DNA of 59,265 nucleotides from Bdellovibrio sp. (GTDB lineage Bacteria > Bdellovibrionota > Bacteriovoracia > Bacteriovoracales > Bacteriovoracaceae): contig JACPIU010000039.1 in assembly GCA_016187935.1 (NCBI GenBank), positions 1 through 59,265 on the forward strand. The letters run 5' to 3'. The translations under genes and the position numbers were made by a program. The notes below the pieces were generated by a model, which saw only the letters and a program-made list of their open reading frames with translations, made no database searches and was not told the DNA's origin. This document shows positions 44,118 to 53,700 of the stretch, piece after piece (within the stretch, counting starts at the first letter, position 1; the number at the start of each line of letters is the position of its first letter).

Positions 44118-45147
44118 TGGCCCGGTATGGAAATTTCTCGATGAGATTGCCACTAAAAAAGGAATTACTGAAATCGTTATTAATAATCCCAAAACGGTGT
44201 TTGTGGAACGTGAAGGGAAATTCATTCAATTAAACGTGGCCTTCGAAAAAAACGATGTGTTGGCATTTATCCAGGATATGGCCAAGTTTAATCAAAAGAC
44301 CTGTGATGCCGACAACCCCATTTTAGATGGGAATTTACCGGATGGGAGCCGGATCAATATTATTGTGGAGCCATTCAGCTCCGGCAATCCCGCCATCACC
44401 ATTCGACGTTATCTGCGCAACATTAAAACTTTTGAAAGTTCGCCCGGTGTGTTTTGTTTATTTCAACAATGGATTGAGTTTTTTAAGGCAGCGGTTAAGG
44501 CCCGTTGTAACATTATCGTTTCAGGCGGAACAGGAGTGGGGAAGACCACTTTTATGAATCTTCTGTTGCAGGAGATTCCCCATGACGAGAGAGTGATCAC
44601 CATCGAAGACACGCGGGAACTTTATTTTGATCATCCCAATATGGTTCGTCTGGAGGCCGCACGAAAAAATTTGGCCAGCGAAAAGTTGGTATCTTTACGC
44701 GATCTGGTTAAGAATACCCTGCGCATGCGTCCCGACCGCATTATTATCGGTGAGGTGAGGGGCGGGGAGTTGTTTGACCTGCTTCAGGCCATGAATACCG
44801 GCCATGATGGCAGCATGACCTCCATCCACGCCAGTAGTACCGGTGAGTGCATTCAGCGCATGGAAACCCTTTTTCTTTTGGCAGGCTTTGATGTCCCCCA
44901 TAAGGTGGTGCGCCAGATGATCAGCACGGCGGTGGATTTTATTGTGCAACTTTCGCGTTCTAAAGATGGCAAGCGCATGGTGGCCGAAGTGATTGAGCTG
45001 ACAGGGATGGATGGCGACTCTATCCTTCATCAAACCATCGCCTCTTTTGATGTGGATGATGGCGGACTTAAAATGGGCGGAGTGGCACCTCAATGTCTGG
45101 CCAAATTAAACCAGCAAGGCGGACTCCCCATAACTTTCTTTTCTTAA
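44098..45147 (+). CDS. CpaF/TadA-type secretion ATPase (T2SS/T4SS superfamily)
   Basis: GTG 44098 is chosen because AAAGGAG lies eight bases upstream. The protein of about 349 residues has an N-terminal domain (about 1-110) and a RecA-like core with Walker A G-G-T-G-V-G-K-T (about 143-150), the Asp box E-D-T-R-E-L, Walker B I-I-I-G-E-V-R-G and the His box M-T-S-I-H-A. This is a CpaF/VirB11-like hexameric ATPase, which powers tight-adherence pili or secretion. No tadB, tadC, flp or secretin gene is near, so it is an orphan here. Confidence 0.9.
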   Translation: MTQPAHDGPVWKFLDEIATKKGITEIVINNPKTVFVEREGKFIQLNVAFEKNDVLAFIQDMAKFNQKTCDADNPILDGNLPDGSRINIIVEPFSSGNPAITIRRYLRNIKTFESSPGVFCLFQQWIEFFKAAVKARCNIIVSGGTGVGKTTFMNLLLQEIPHDERVITIEDTRELYFDHPNMVRLEAARKNLASEKLVSLRDLVKNTLRMRPDRIIIGEVRGGELFDLLQAMNTGHDGSMTSIHASSTGECIQRMETLFLLAGFDVPHKVVRQMISTAVDFIVQLSRSKDGKRMVAEVIELTGMDGDSILHQTIASFDVDDGGLKMGGVAPQCLAKLNQQGGLPITFFS

Positions 45148-45148
45148 T

Positions 45149-45217
45149 TATACCCTTCGGATTTTGATTTTCCATGGCGTTGTCCGCCTACTTGAAATCC
45201 AAACTGCGAAGGGTATA
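45149..45217. repeat. 69-bp REP-like palindrome
   Basis: TATACCCTTCG at 45149-45159 is the exact complement of CGAAGGGTATA at 45207-45217. Inside, GATTT/AAATC and GGCG/CGCC can pair on, so the whole forms a long imperfect hairpin. It sits between convergent cpaF and ROK kinase genes. Confidence 0.72.
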
Positions 45218-45234
45218 GAGGGAACTGCCCACAA

Positions 45235-46176
45235 TTAGGGAACGAGAAGCGCAGCGCCGATAACGCCGGCCGAGTCTCCCAGCATATTTGGATAGATGCG
45301 GGGTTGGGCGTTGGGGATGAAAGTGTGTTTCCATATTCGCTCTTCAAGTCCTTGGTAGATGGCCGGTTGCAAACTGACACCACCTCCTAACACAATAAAA
45401 TCCGGATCAAAAAAACTGATCAGATTGAGCATGAATTGATCGAGATAGTCGCGATAAATTTTCAAGGCCAGAACGGCATTTTTATCCATCATTTCGGCCC
45501 GATCAAAAATCTGCAGGGCAAAGAGCTGCTCACCGAAGCGTGCGCCATACCAACTTTCAAGCCCTTTGCCCGAGAGGAAAGTCTCTGCGCAGCCCTGTCT
45601 TCCGCAAAAACATTTTGGCCCATTGGGATCGAGCTGGGTGTGACCAATTTCTCCCGCACCACCATTGGTCCCTTCCAGGACGCGGCCTTGATAAATGAGC
45701 CCACCTCCCACGCCTGTTCCAAGAATAACCCCAATTGAATTCAATTGTTCTGGGGTTTTACCCGTTTCTTTGGCGTGTTTCTGACCGATGCCCAGGATGG
45801 CTTCGGCCAGGGCGAAACAGTTGGCATCGTTGGCAACGGCAATCGGCCCAGAAAAGGCCAGGTCCAGGGCCAAGAGTTTGGGCAAATCCTGGCCGACAAA
45901 GATCGCCGTATTTCCATTAAGCATTTGGCGCGTTTTGGGATCAACTGCACCAGGCAAGCCAATTCCAATTCCGGCCAAGTCGCTCAGAGAAGTTCCGTTC
46001 TGATTTAAAACATTATTTATGAGTTTTATCATGCGTTTGTACACATTGGTAAAACCCTCCTCGCGCTGAGTGGGGACCCGCTCCCGGGCCAGCACTTCAT
46101 CGCGTCCGGAGTATGTGGCCAAAATGGCCGCTTCCATTTTGGTTCCACCAATATCGAGTCCAAGTCGTAAGTGCAT
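45235..46176 (-). CDS. ROK-family sugar kinase, probably amino-sugar or glucose specific
   Basis: The 313-residue protein is a ROK kinase: G-L-D-I-G-G-T-K phosphate loop at the start, G-V-I-L-G-T-G-V-G-G-G, G-E-I-G-H and the zinc motif C-F-C-G-R-Q-G-C-A-E-T-F. It phosphorylates a hexose with ATP in the cytoplasm. Divergence from the PTS genes suggests N-acetylglucosamine, glucosamine or glucose as substrate. With a PTS that phosphorylates during import, this kinase would serve non-PTS or recycled cell-wall sugars. Confidence 0.9.
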   Translation of the reverse strand: MHLRLGLDIGGTKMEAAILATYSGRDEVLARERVPTQREEGFTNVYKRMIKLINNVLNQNGTSLSDLAGIGIGLPGAVDPKTRQMLNGNTAIFVGQDLPKLLALDLAFSGPIAVANDANCFALAEAILGIGQKHAKETGKTPEQLNSIGVILGTGVGGGLIYQGRVLEGTNGGAGEIGHTQLDPNGPKCFCGRQGCAETFLSGKGLESWYGARFGEQLFALQIFDRAEMMDKNAVLALKIYRDYLDQFMLNLISFFDPDFIVLGGGVSLQPAIYQGLEERIWKHTFIPNAQPRIYPNMLGDSAGVIGAALLVP

Positions 46177-46281
46177 GAATAGACCTTTTTTTCGATTTAA
46201 TGCCGGATTAAGGCGTGCTTCAGTTTAGTATCTTCCCGTTTTCCCAACAAGTTTTTTTCTTACAATACGATGGGAAGTTTT

Positions 46282-46335
46282 GTTGTTAAGACAACGCCAT
46301 TATGGTTTGACACAAAGCCTTTTTAGACCTAAAAA
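46282..46335 (+). promoter_or_regulatory. Promoter and operator candidates for the PTS operon
   Basis: TTGACA (46307-46312), a 17-bp spacer and TAAAAA (46330-46335) form a good promoter. A perfect inverted repeat TTTTTAG-AC-CTAAAAA at 46320-46335 covers the -10 box. A second one, GTTGT-TAAG-ACAAC, lies at 46282-46295 upstream of the -35 box. Either may bind a repressor. Confidence 0.6.
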
Positions 46336-46375
46336 TGTCCGCTTTAGTAAACCCTGAAATGAAGCGAGTTGGACA

Positions 46376-48940
46376 TTGGAAACAAAAAATAGTTTTCTGG
46401 ATTTGAAGTCTCCTCTAAGTGGAATCACGCTTCCGATCGAGGAAGTTCCCGATCAGGTTTTCGCAGGCAAAATGGTGGGAGACGGAATTGGAATTGATCC
46501 TGTTGAAAATCTTTTAACTTCTCCCTGTAAGGGCAAAGTCGTCCAATTGCACTCTGCTCATCATGCCATTACTATTCAATCGGAAAATGGCAACCAAATT
46601 CTTCTGCACATCGGACTGGATACGGTTAATTTAAAAGGCAAGGGATTTCGTCCTCTGGTCAAGGTTGGCGATTATGTGCAAGAAGGACAAGAGTTGATCG
46701 AATTTGATCCTGACTTGATTGCCTCTTCTGGTATGTCTCTTGTCTCTGTCATGGTGCTTATTAATGATCCCAAGGTGACAAAATTTGAATACCGTTTTAA
46801 TCATGGCAGCAAAGTCACACGCGGAAGATCCTCGCTGGCCACCTTGAACTTTAATCAAAAAGGGGAAATGGCAAGAAGCGTTTCCAAGCAGAATTTCAAC
46901 GACGTGGTTTTTGAATCTGTCCCCTTCCAAGTTAGACTTCCTGCCGGCATGCATGCCCGGCCGGCCGCCCGTTTGGCAGAACTTTCAAAAAACTTTCGAT
47001 GTGATATTGATCTTGTCAAAGGCAATCAAAGTGCCCCGCTTTCCAGTATCGTTTCGGTGCTCTCTCTTGCCATCGGCAAGGATGATGAAATCATCGTTGT
47101 TGCCGTCGGCCCGGATGCTCCCCAGGCGGTCAAAGCCGTTCTTGCAGCACTGGTAGAAATTGAAGAAAAAGAACTTGAGACATTTCACAAGGAAAACGTG
47201 TTACAGAGCAATACGGCGCAGCCCCTCATCCAAAGTAATGAGAAAACTTTTATCGGTGTCAGTGCCTCTGATGGCATCGTCATGGGAAACATGGCCCATA
47301 TCAAACAGGAAAAATTCAACTATTCCGAAAAGTCATCTGATGCCAAGAATGAATTGAAGAGGCTTGAAACGGCTTTGCAACAGGCCATCTTCGAACTCAA
47401 GCACCTTGAAGAGGAAATGCAAGGCAATCCTGCCAATACGAACAAGGCCGCCATCTTCAGTGCCCATCGGACGATGCTTGAAGATCCGGAACTGCTTGAT
47501 GAAGTGGTTTCTTTAATCAATCGCGGTTATTCCGGTGCCTATGCCTGGGATCATACAATACAGTCCAAACGCCAGAGACTTCTCGGTTTGAAGAATGAAT
47601 TAATTGCCGGCCGGGCCAATGACCTGAGGGATATTGGGAACAGAGTCTTAAGAATTCTTCTGGGAGTTAAGCAAAAGAGTCTCGCTCCTATGGAAAACGT
47701 CATTTTAGTCGCAGAGGACCTGACGCCTTCAGATACGGCACAATTTGATAAGAATAAAATTCTCGGGTTTGCAACGACGACAGGTGGGGCAACATCCCAT
47801 GTTGCTATTCTGGCCAGGTCTATGGGGATTCCGGCCATCGCGGGAATTGAAAAACGGGCGCTGGAGATTCCTGAAGGAAAATTGGTGGTGTTGGATGCCG
47901 ATAATGGGGCCTTGTTTCTTGATCCCAATGATGAACTTCAAAAAGAAGTTAAACGCAAGCAATTGATGCGTGAACAAAAAAGGCTTGAAGCTTTGCGTGA
48001 TTCTGCCATGCTGGCCAGTACCTTGGACGGACATCGCATCGAGGTCGTGGCGAATATTAGCGGTCTGAGTGATGCCAAAAATGCCATCGAGGTTGGGGCC
48101 GAGGGAGTTGGTCTTCTGCGAACGGAATTTCTCTTTTTGGATCGGGAACATGCCCCGTCGGAAGAAGAGCAAGTGGAAATCTATCAAAGTATTGCTGATG
48201 CCATGAAAGATCGACCGCTGATCATTCGAACTATGGATGTAGGCGGTGACAAGGCCTTGGCCTACCTCCCGATGCCCCATGAAGAAAACCCTTTCCTGGG
48301 AGTTCGTGGTATCCGTTTGAGTTTGAAAAAATCGGCCCTTTTTAGGCAACAGTTGCGCGCTATTTTAAAAGTGAAGGGACATTCAGACATCCATGTCATG
48401 CTCCCCATGATTGGACAACTAGAGGAACTGATTGAGGCCAAGGGTATTTTGGAAGAAGAGCGACAAAAATTAAACGCCCCCAGGATAAAAGTGGGCATCA
48501 TGATCGAAGTTCCCTCCGCTGCTGTGATGGCATCCCAATTCGCTTTGCATGTGGACTTTTTTTCAATCGGAACCAACGATTTAACTCAATATACTCTGGC
48601 CATGGATCGCGGCCATAACGAACTCGCTCAGCAGGTGGATGGACTTCATCCAGCGGTTCTTCATCTGATTGAAATGGCCATCAAAGGTGCTCATCAGCAT
48701 GGGAAGTGGGTGGGCATTTGTGGTGGCACCGCCAGTGAATTGAAGGCCGTTCCGATTCTTTTGGGATTGGGTGTGAACGAATTGAGCTTATCAGTTCCCA
48801 ACATTCCCCTGATTAAGGCCTTGATTCGAAAACTCGATAGAAGGCAATGTGAAAAAGTGGCACTTGATGCCCTGAAATTAACAAATGGAAAAGAGGTAAG
48901 AGAATTGGTCAATCGTCATTGGCCGGACTTATTATCGTAA
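46376..48940 (+). CDS. nagF: PTS IIA(Glc)-HPr-Enzyme I fusion (NagF-like)
   Basis: The 854-residue protein joins three PTS parts. Residues about 10-150 are IIA(Glc) type with active His78 in L-H-I-G-L-D-T-V. Residues about 180-265 are HPr with His193 in G-M-H-A-R-P-A. The HPr lacks the R-K-x-S-M Ser site of Gram-positive regulation. The rest is Enzyme I with His475 in G-A-T-S-H-V-A-I-L and a conserved Cys in I-C-G-G-T-A-S-E. Phosphate passes from PEP through EI, HPr and IIA to the IIB domain of the next gene. TTG 46376 is the likely start; no ATG fits the frame nearby. Gene order and the partner point to amino-sugar uptake. Confidence 0.94.
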   Translation: METKNSFLDLKSPLSGITLPIEEVPDQVFAGKMVGDGIGIDPVENLLTSPCKGKVVQLHSAHHAITIQSENGNQILLHIGLDTVNLKGKGFRPLVKVGDYVQEGQELIEFDPDLIASSGMSLVSVMVLINDPKVTKFEYRFNHGSKVTRGRSSLATLNFNQKGEMARSVSKQNFNDVVFESVPFQVRLPAGMHARPAARLAELSKNFRCDIDLVKGNQSAPLSSIVSVLSLAIGKDDEIIVVAVGPDAPQAVKAVLAALVEIEEKELETFHKENVLQSNTAQPLIQSNEKTFIGVSASDGIVMGNMAHIKQEKFNYSEKSSDAKNELKRLETALQQAIFELKHLEEEMQGNPANTNKAAIFSAHRTMLEDPELLDEVVSLINRGYSGAYAWDHTIQSKRQRLLGLKNELIAGRANDLRDIGNRVLRILLGVKQKSLAPMENVILVAEDLTPSDTAQFDKNKILGFATTTGGATSHVAILARSMGIPAIAGIEKRALEIPEGKLVVLDADNGALFLDPNDELQKEVKRKQLMREQKRLEALRDSAMLASTLDGHRIEVVANISGLSDAKNAIEVGAEGVGLLRTEFLFLDREHAPSEEEQVEIYQSIADAMKDRPLIIRTMDVGGDKALAYLPMPHEENPFLGVRGIRLSLKKSALFRQQLRAILKVKGHSDIHVMLPMIGQLEELIEAKGILEEERQKLNAPRIKVGIMIEVPSAAVMASQFALHVDFFSIGTNDLTQYTLAMDRGHNELAQQVDGLHPAVLHLIEMAIKGAHQHGKWVGICGGTASELKAVPILLGLGVNELSLSVPNIPLIKALIRKLDRRQCEKVALDALKLTNGKEVRELVNRHWPDLLS

Positions 48941-48956
48941 AAAAAGGGAGTCATTT

Positions 48957-50708
48957 ATGGACATCGGAAAATCATCGTTTTCCTTACTACAAAGCATAGG
49001 GAAGGCCCTTATGCTGCCGGTTTCGGTATTACCCGTTGCCGGTATTCTTTTGGGAGTTGGTGCCGCCAAATTTGCTTGGATGCCCGCCATTGTTTCCCAA
49101 CTCATGGAACAATCAGGGGGAGCCGTGTTTGGTTCAATCCCACTGATTTTTGCCATCGGTGTGGCCCTCGGCCTGACAAAAAATGATGGCGTCAGTGCTC
49201 TTGCCGCCACCGTCGGTTATTTCATTCTTCTCAGTACGATGGGAGTGATGGCCAAATTCATGGGGAATCCCAGCGATGCTATCATGGGTGTTCAGTCGAT
49301 CAATACCGGCGTATTCGGTGGAATCCTCATCGGTATGGTGGCAGGATTTCTTTTCAATCGTTATTACCGAATCCAATTGCCACCTTATCTCGGCTTCTTT
49401 GCCGGCAAGCGGTTTGTTCCCATCGTGACTTCTTTTGCGGCCATTTTTGCCGGGATACTCCTTAGCGTGGTATGGCCTCCTCTTGGCCTTGGAATCAAGG
49501 CGATGAGTTTATGGGCCGCCAATGAAAGTCCGGGCATCGCCTTCACCGTTTATGGTGTGATTGAACGCGCCTTGATCCCGCTCGGCCTTCATCATATCTG
49601 GAACGTTCCGTTCTTTTTTGAAATTGGTCATTACGTTGATCCTGCTACAGGAAAAGAAATTACCGGTGAAATTGCCCGTTATCTTCAAGGCGATCCGACC
49701 GCCGGAAACTTGGCGGGTGGATATCTTTTCAAGATGTGGGGTCTGCCTGCTGCTGCTCTTGCCATTTGGCATCAGGCACGGCCAGAAAACCGGAAAGTTG
49801 TTGGCGGCATTATGATTTCCGCTGCCTTAACATCATTTCTCACCGGAATTACCGAACCTATTGAGTTCGCCTTTTTGTTTGTCGCTCCGGTTCTGTATGG
49901 TTTTCATGCTCTTCTCTCTGGCGCGGCGTTCGCCCTGTGTGTTGCCTTAGGAATCAAACACGGAACGACTTTTTCCCATGGTTTAATTGACTATGTGGTT
50001 CTTTTTTCACGATCCAGTAATGCCTTGTGGTTCTTAGTTATCGGGCCGATGTGGGGATTGCTCTATTATGGCATTTTCACCGCTGTGATCAGAAAATTTG
50101 ATCTCAAGACACCTGGTCGCGAAGCTGATCTTGCTGTTGAGGAAGTCAGTGATCAGGAGACAGAACTCTCTCCATTACTGGTGAGGGCCTTCGGAGGAGC
50201 AAGCAATATTCGTTCACTTGATGCCTGTATTACGCGATTGAGGGTGGAAGTTGCGGATACTAATCTTGTCAATTCTGAAGAGCTTAAATCGTTAGGTGCT
50301 TCAGGAGTGGTCAAAATAGGCAACGGCGTCCAGGCCATTTTTGGCCCACGTTCAGAGAATTTGAAAACGGATATGGAAATTTATTTGGCATCAGGAGCAA
50401 AAGGCTCCCCCAAATTGTCACAGACCACGCCAGTGCAGGGTTCGACCAAATTTTCTGTTACGGAAGCGGCCACAGTCGATGCGAAAAATATGGCGGCCGG
50501 TATTCAGAAGGCCTTGGGTGGAACTCATAATCTCAAATCTTGTCAGGTCGTGGCCAAAACACGCCTGAGAGTTGAAGTGGCCAACGAGTCCATGCTGAAT
50601 TTGCAGGCCCTTGAACAAAGCGGCGTCCAAGCGGCGGTCAATATCCGTCCAGGCGTTTATCACTTAATTGTTGGAGTCAATGCTCCGGCCATTGGTGAGC
50701 ACTTCTAG
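48957..50708 (+). CDS. nagE: PTS IIC-IIB permease with duplicated IIB domain (GlcNAc/glucose family)
   Basis: Residues about 1-380 are the IIC membrane domain (about ten spans) of the glucose/GlcNAc family, with [14 protein letters not shown] and the G-I-T-E-P-I-E-F sugar-site motif. Residues about 400-470 form IIB with active Cys424 in D-A-C-I-T-R-L-R. Residues about 505-580 are a second IIB-like copy in which Ala533 stands where Cys should be (A-K-T-R-L-R); a Cys529 lies four residues earlier. The second copy is probably inactive. The gene lies 16 bp after the IIA-HPr-EI gene. GlcNAc as substrate is inference from family and from the ROK kinase. Confidence 0.93.
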   Translation: MDIGKSSFSLLQSIGKALMLPVSVLPVAGILLGVGAAKFAWMPAIVSQLMEQSGGAVFGSIPLIFAIGVALGLTKNDGVSALAATVGYFILLSTMGVMAKFMGNPSDAIMGVQSINTGVFGGILIGMVAGFLFNRYYRIQLPPYLGFFAGKRFVPIVTSFAAIFAGILLSVVWPPLGLGIKAMSLWAANESPGIAFTVYGVIERALIPLGLHHIWNVPFFFEIGHYVDPATGKEITGEIARYLQGDPTAGNLAGGYLFKMWGLPAAALAIWHQARPENRKVVGGIMISAALTSFLTGITEPIEFAFLFVAPVLYGFHALLSGAAFALCVALGIKHGTTFSHGLIDYVVLFSRSSNALWFLVIGPMWGLLYYGIFTAVIRKFDLKTPGREADLAVEEVSDQETELSPLLVRAFGGASNIRSLDACITRLRVEVADTNLVNSEELKSLGASGVVKIGNGVQAIFGPRSENLKTDMEIYLASGAKGSPKLSQTTPVQGSTKFSVTEAATVDAKNMAAGIQKALGGTHNLKSCQVVAKTRLRVEVANESMLNLQALEQSGVQAAVNIRPGVYHLIVGVNAPAIGEHF

Positions 50709-50716
50709 ACTCTATT

Positions 50717-50745
50717 CGGTGCCATGTACGCGACTCATGGCACCG
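50717..50745. terminator. Perfect hairpin between convergent genes
   Basis: CGGTGCCATG, a nine-base loop and CATGGCACCG form a perfect ten-base-pair stem between the nagE stop and the stop of the RCC1 lipoprotein gene. It has no T run on either strand, but its place suggests a shared end of transcription. Confidence 0.55.
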
Positions 50746-50746
50746 A

Positions 50747-53700
50747 CTATGGAGTGATATTAGTAGCTTTAACATTTTGCAATACCCAATCCGGTGAGAA
50801 TTGCACACCTCCGCCACTTCCACTTCCATTAGGCCAATGAACTTGACCGTAGACATTGGCATCATCAATCGTCAAACCACTGCAACCATCTGACCATTTT
50901 CTGGTCGAGGAATCAAAACAGTCGATGGCATAACCACTACCAGTACCGCTGCCGACGCTCACGATGCTGTAGGTGATTGCATTACCGCCGCCTCCCGACC
51001 CCGAACCAGAACCGCCATTGCCACTGTTGACCACGAGTAATGGGGAATTGCTACTGCCTCCTCCTGAGCCAATGCCTAATTGAGCGTCGTAGTTCGCACC
51101 CCAACATTGTACTTCAGTCGTGTCTAAGATTGCGCAGGTGTTATTTCCCCCTACCGCGATCTTGGTGACTGTGCCTAATAAACCATTGACAGCGCTTGGA
51201 GTGTCTTTGTCCGCATATGTCCCATCACCCAACTGGCCGTCAGTGTTTTTTCCCCAGCATTTGGCGGCAAAGTTATCGAGAGCACAAGTGTGGAATCCTC
51301 CTACAAAAACATCTGAACCGCTGCCGATGCCAAGGACAGTCGCAGGTACTAAACTGCCGCCTGATCCTGAGCCGATTCCTAGCTGGTACATAGAGTTGTC
51401 GCCCCAGCAATTAATGCTGCCATCATTGAGAGTAGCGCAAACGTGGGACTGTCCTGCGCCAATATTCATGATTCCTGACAGACCACCACCAGTGCCGACG
51501 GTGACAGGGACGAGACTGCCTGCGGTGTTATCATTACCCAATTGTCCTTCATAACCATCGCCCCAGCACTTCATGCTTCCCGAATCGAGAAGAGCACAGC
51601 TTGTTCCCCCTCCCACAGCAACGGCCATGACGCCGCTGCCAAGCCCGGTAACTCCCACGCCTGAACCTCTGCTTAGGGTGCTTCCATCTCCCAGTTGTCC
51701 ATACGAATTATATCCCCAACAGACAGCACCACCGCCAAGTGTCTTGACGCAAGTAGTTTTTCCTCCGGCCGAAATTGCGTTGGCGCCAGTAACTCCTTGG
51801 ACTATGACAGGATTATTGCGATTGGCAGTGCTTCCGTCTCCCAGTTGGTAATCCGAATTGTTACCCCAACACTGCACTGAACCGCCACTTTGGAGAGCGC
51901 ATGAATGGCCTTCTCCCGCCGCAATGGCGACAACACTTGATAAGTTTTGTACTTGCACAGGGACACTTTGAGTACTGTTGGTGCCGTCGCCTAATTGGCC
52001 GTATGAATTCATGCCCCAACAGAAAACGTCACCTGAGCCGCCCCCCGTGCCGACAACTGCACAAGCATGATTGAAGCCAACAGCAATATCGATGACATCC
52101 ATTAAGGTACCGTCCCCTGATCCAGAACCCCCCGTGCTCGATCCACTGCCGTTGGTGGCATAGAAATTAATTGTGAAGGTTTGCCCTGCAGAGAAACTTC
52201 CACTCTGAACCCAGACGCGGAATTTGTTGTTTCCGGTGCTCTCAACGACAGTACCGAAGCCACTGCCCGAGCTGCTCGGGCCAAGCAGCATACCATTTTG
52301 AATGTATCCCATACCATATCCGGTGCCAGAACCTCCTGTGCCTGATCCCGATAGCGCAAGTTCGATGACAGATGTTCCTACAAAAGTGTTCAGTGTCGCA
52401 AAAGGATTTTCCACCATTCCTAAGTTATAGCTTGTGCTAGCTCCGAAGCCCGAACCAACCACTCCCACAACTTGGTAGGTGCCACCACCACTGCCGGAGT
52501 TGTAATTTCCATTATTACAATGATTGCCGTATCGATTGGTGATCCAACCGGGACTACCGCCTGAGGCAAAAATGGCCAGACCCCGGTAGAATTCATCATG
52601 GGGGTCAGAGTTATTAATGTAACTCATGTTAGGATTTTGGGTGAAATAATTGATTTTAAATTTTCCGTTGGTACTCATGATCTCATTGGCATTTGACCCA
52701 CCTGATAGATACAGGTGGTTACCACTACTTCCGTTATTATTGGAATACTGAGTACCAGATGCGCCACCCGAACCATAGTTGGCACCATAACTGGAAGATT
52801 CAGAAATATCCCATGCCATGGTGAAATCGGTTTGATAGTTGTTAAAAGCGTCGATGATATCTTGATAGGATGATCCCCCCGAACCACTCAAAAAATTACC
52901 TGTTATCCAACGCGTCTCGGGATTAGTACCGCTACCGTAATCATTCATGATACCGCTACCAACGCCACTGCCGTAAATAGAGATTCGCATTCCATTAAAG
53001 GCCGGACCGGAGCCACTGGCATCAATTCTGAGGGGAACGCCAGAGATATAGGCCGAAGCCGCCGTGGGTAACGCAATATTTCCTTTTTTATCGCCATCAA
53101 AACTTGAGAGCCGAACTTTTGTGCGATTACCGGTGGCCATGATATTTTGGGCGTGCCATGACTCTACTGAGCTACCTGAGCCATCAGAATCATCATCCCA
53201 TCGGGAGACTTCAGAAGACCACAGTTGATAATCGGTGCCGTTTTTCTTTTTAAATCCTTGCAATGAGTGGCGGATGCTAACTTGTCCACCCCAACTTCCT
53301 GAGGAATAGCCAGCCGCTTCGAATTGGGTGTCGGTGATTGAGTTCACTTTGTAGTACAGTTCTTTTTCATTAAATCCACTTGTGTCGTTGTGAATATCAT
53401 ATTTGTAACCCGACTTTATATTTGTCGAGCAGTTGAACTCAATAATCTGATCGAGCGTGCTAGTCTGATTGAGTGTATCATCCACAAGAAGCGTGATTCG
53501 CTTTTCGAACATAGTACCACTCCCTGATCCTGATCCGGCCCAAGAGGGCATGACTTTCTGGCCTGGAGCAAATTGCAGAATTATGTTTTCCATATAATTC
53601 ATTGGTGTAGAAATACTGCCCGTTATGGGAATTGAGTTACAATCGGTATAGCCCCTTCGGTAAAGAATGCCACCGATGCCTGCGCCCACAAGTTCGGCGC

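Noticed and set aside
47729-48349. Open frame of 206 codons opposite the PTS fusion gene
   Set aside because: It is antisense to well-conserved Enzyme I sequence and shows no family signal.
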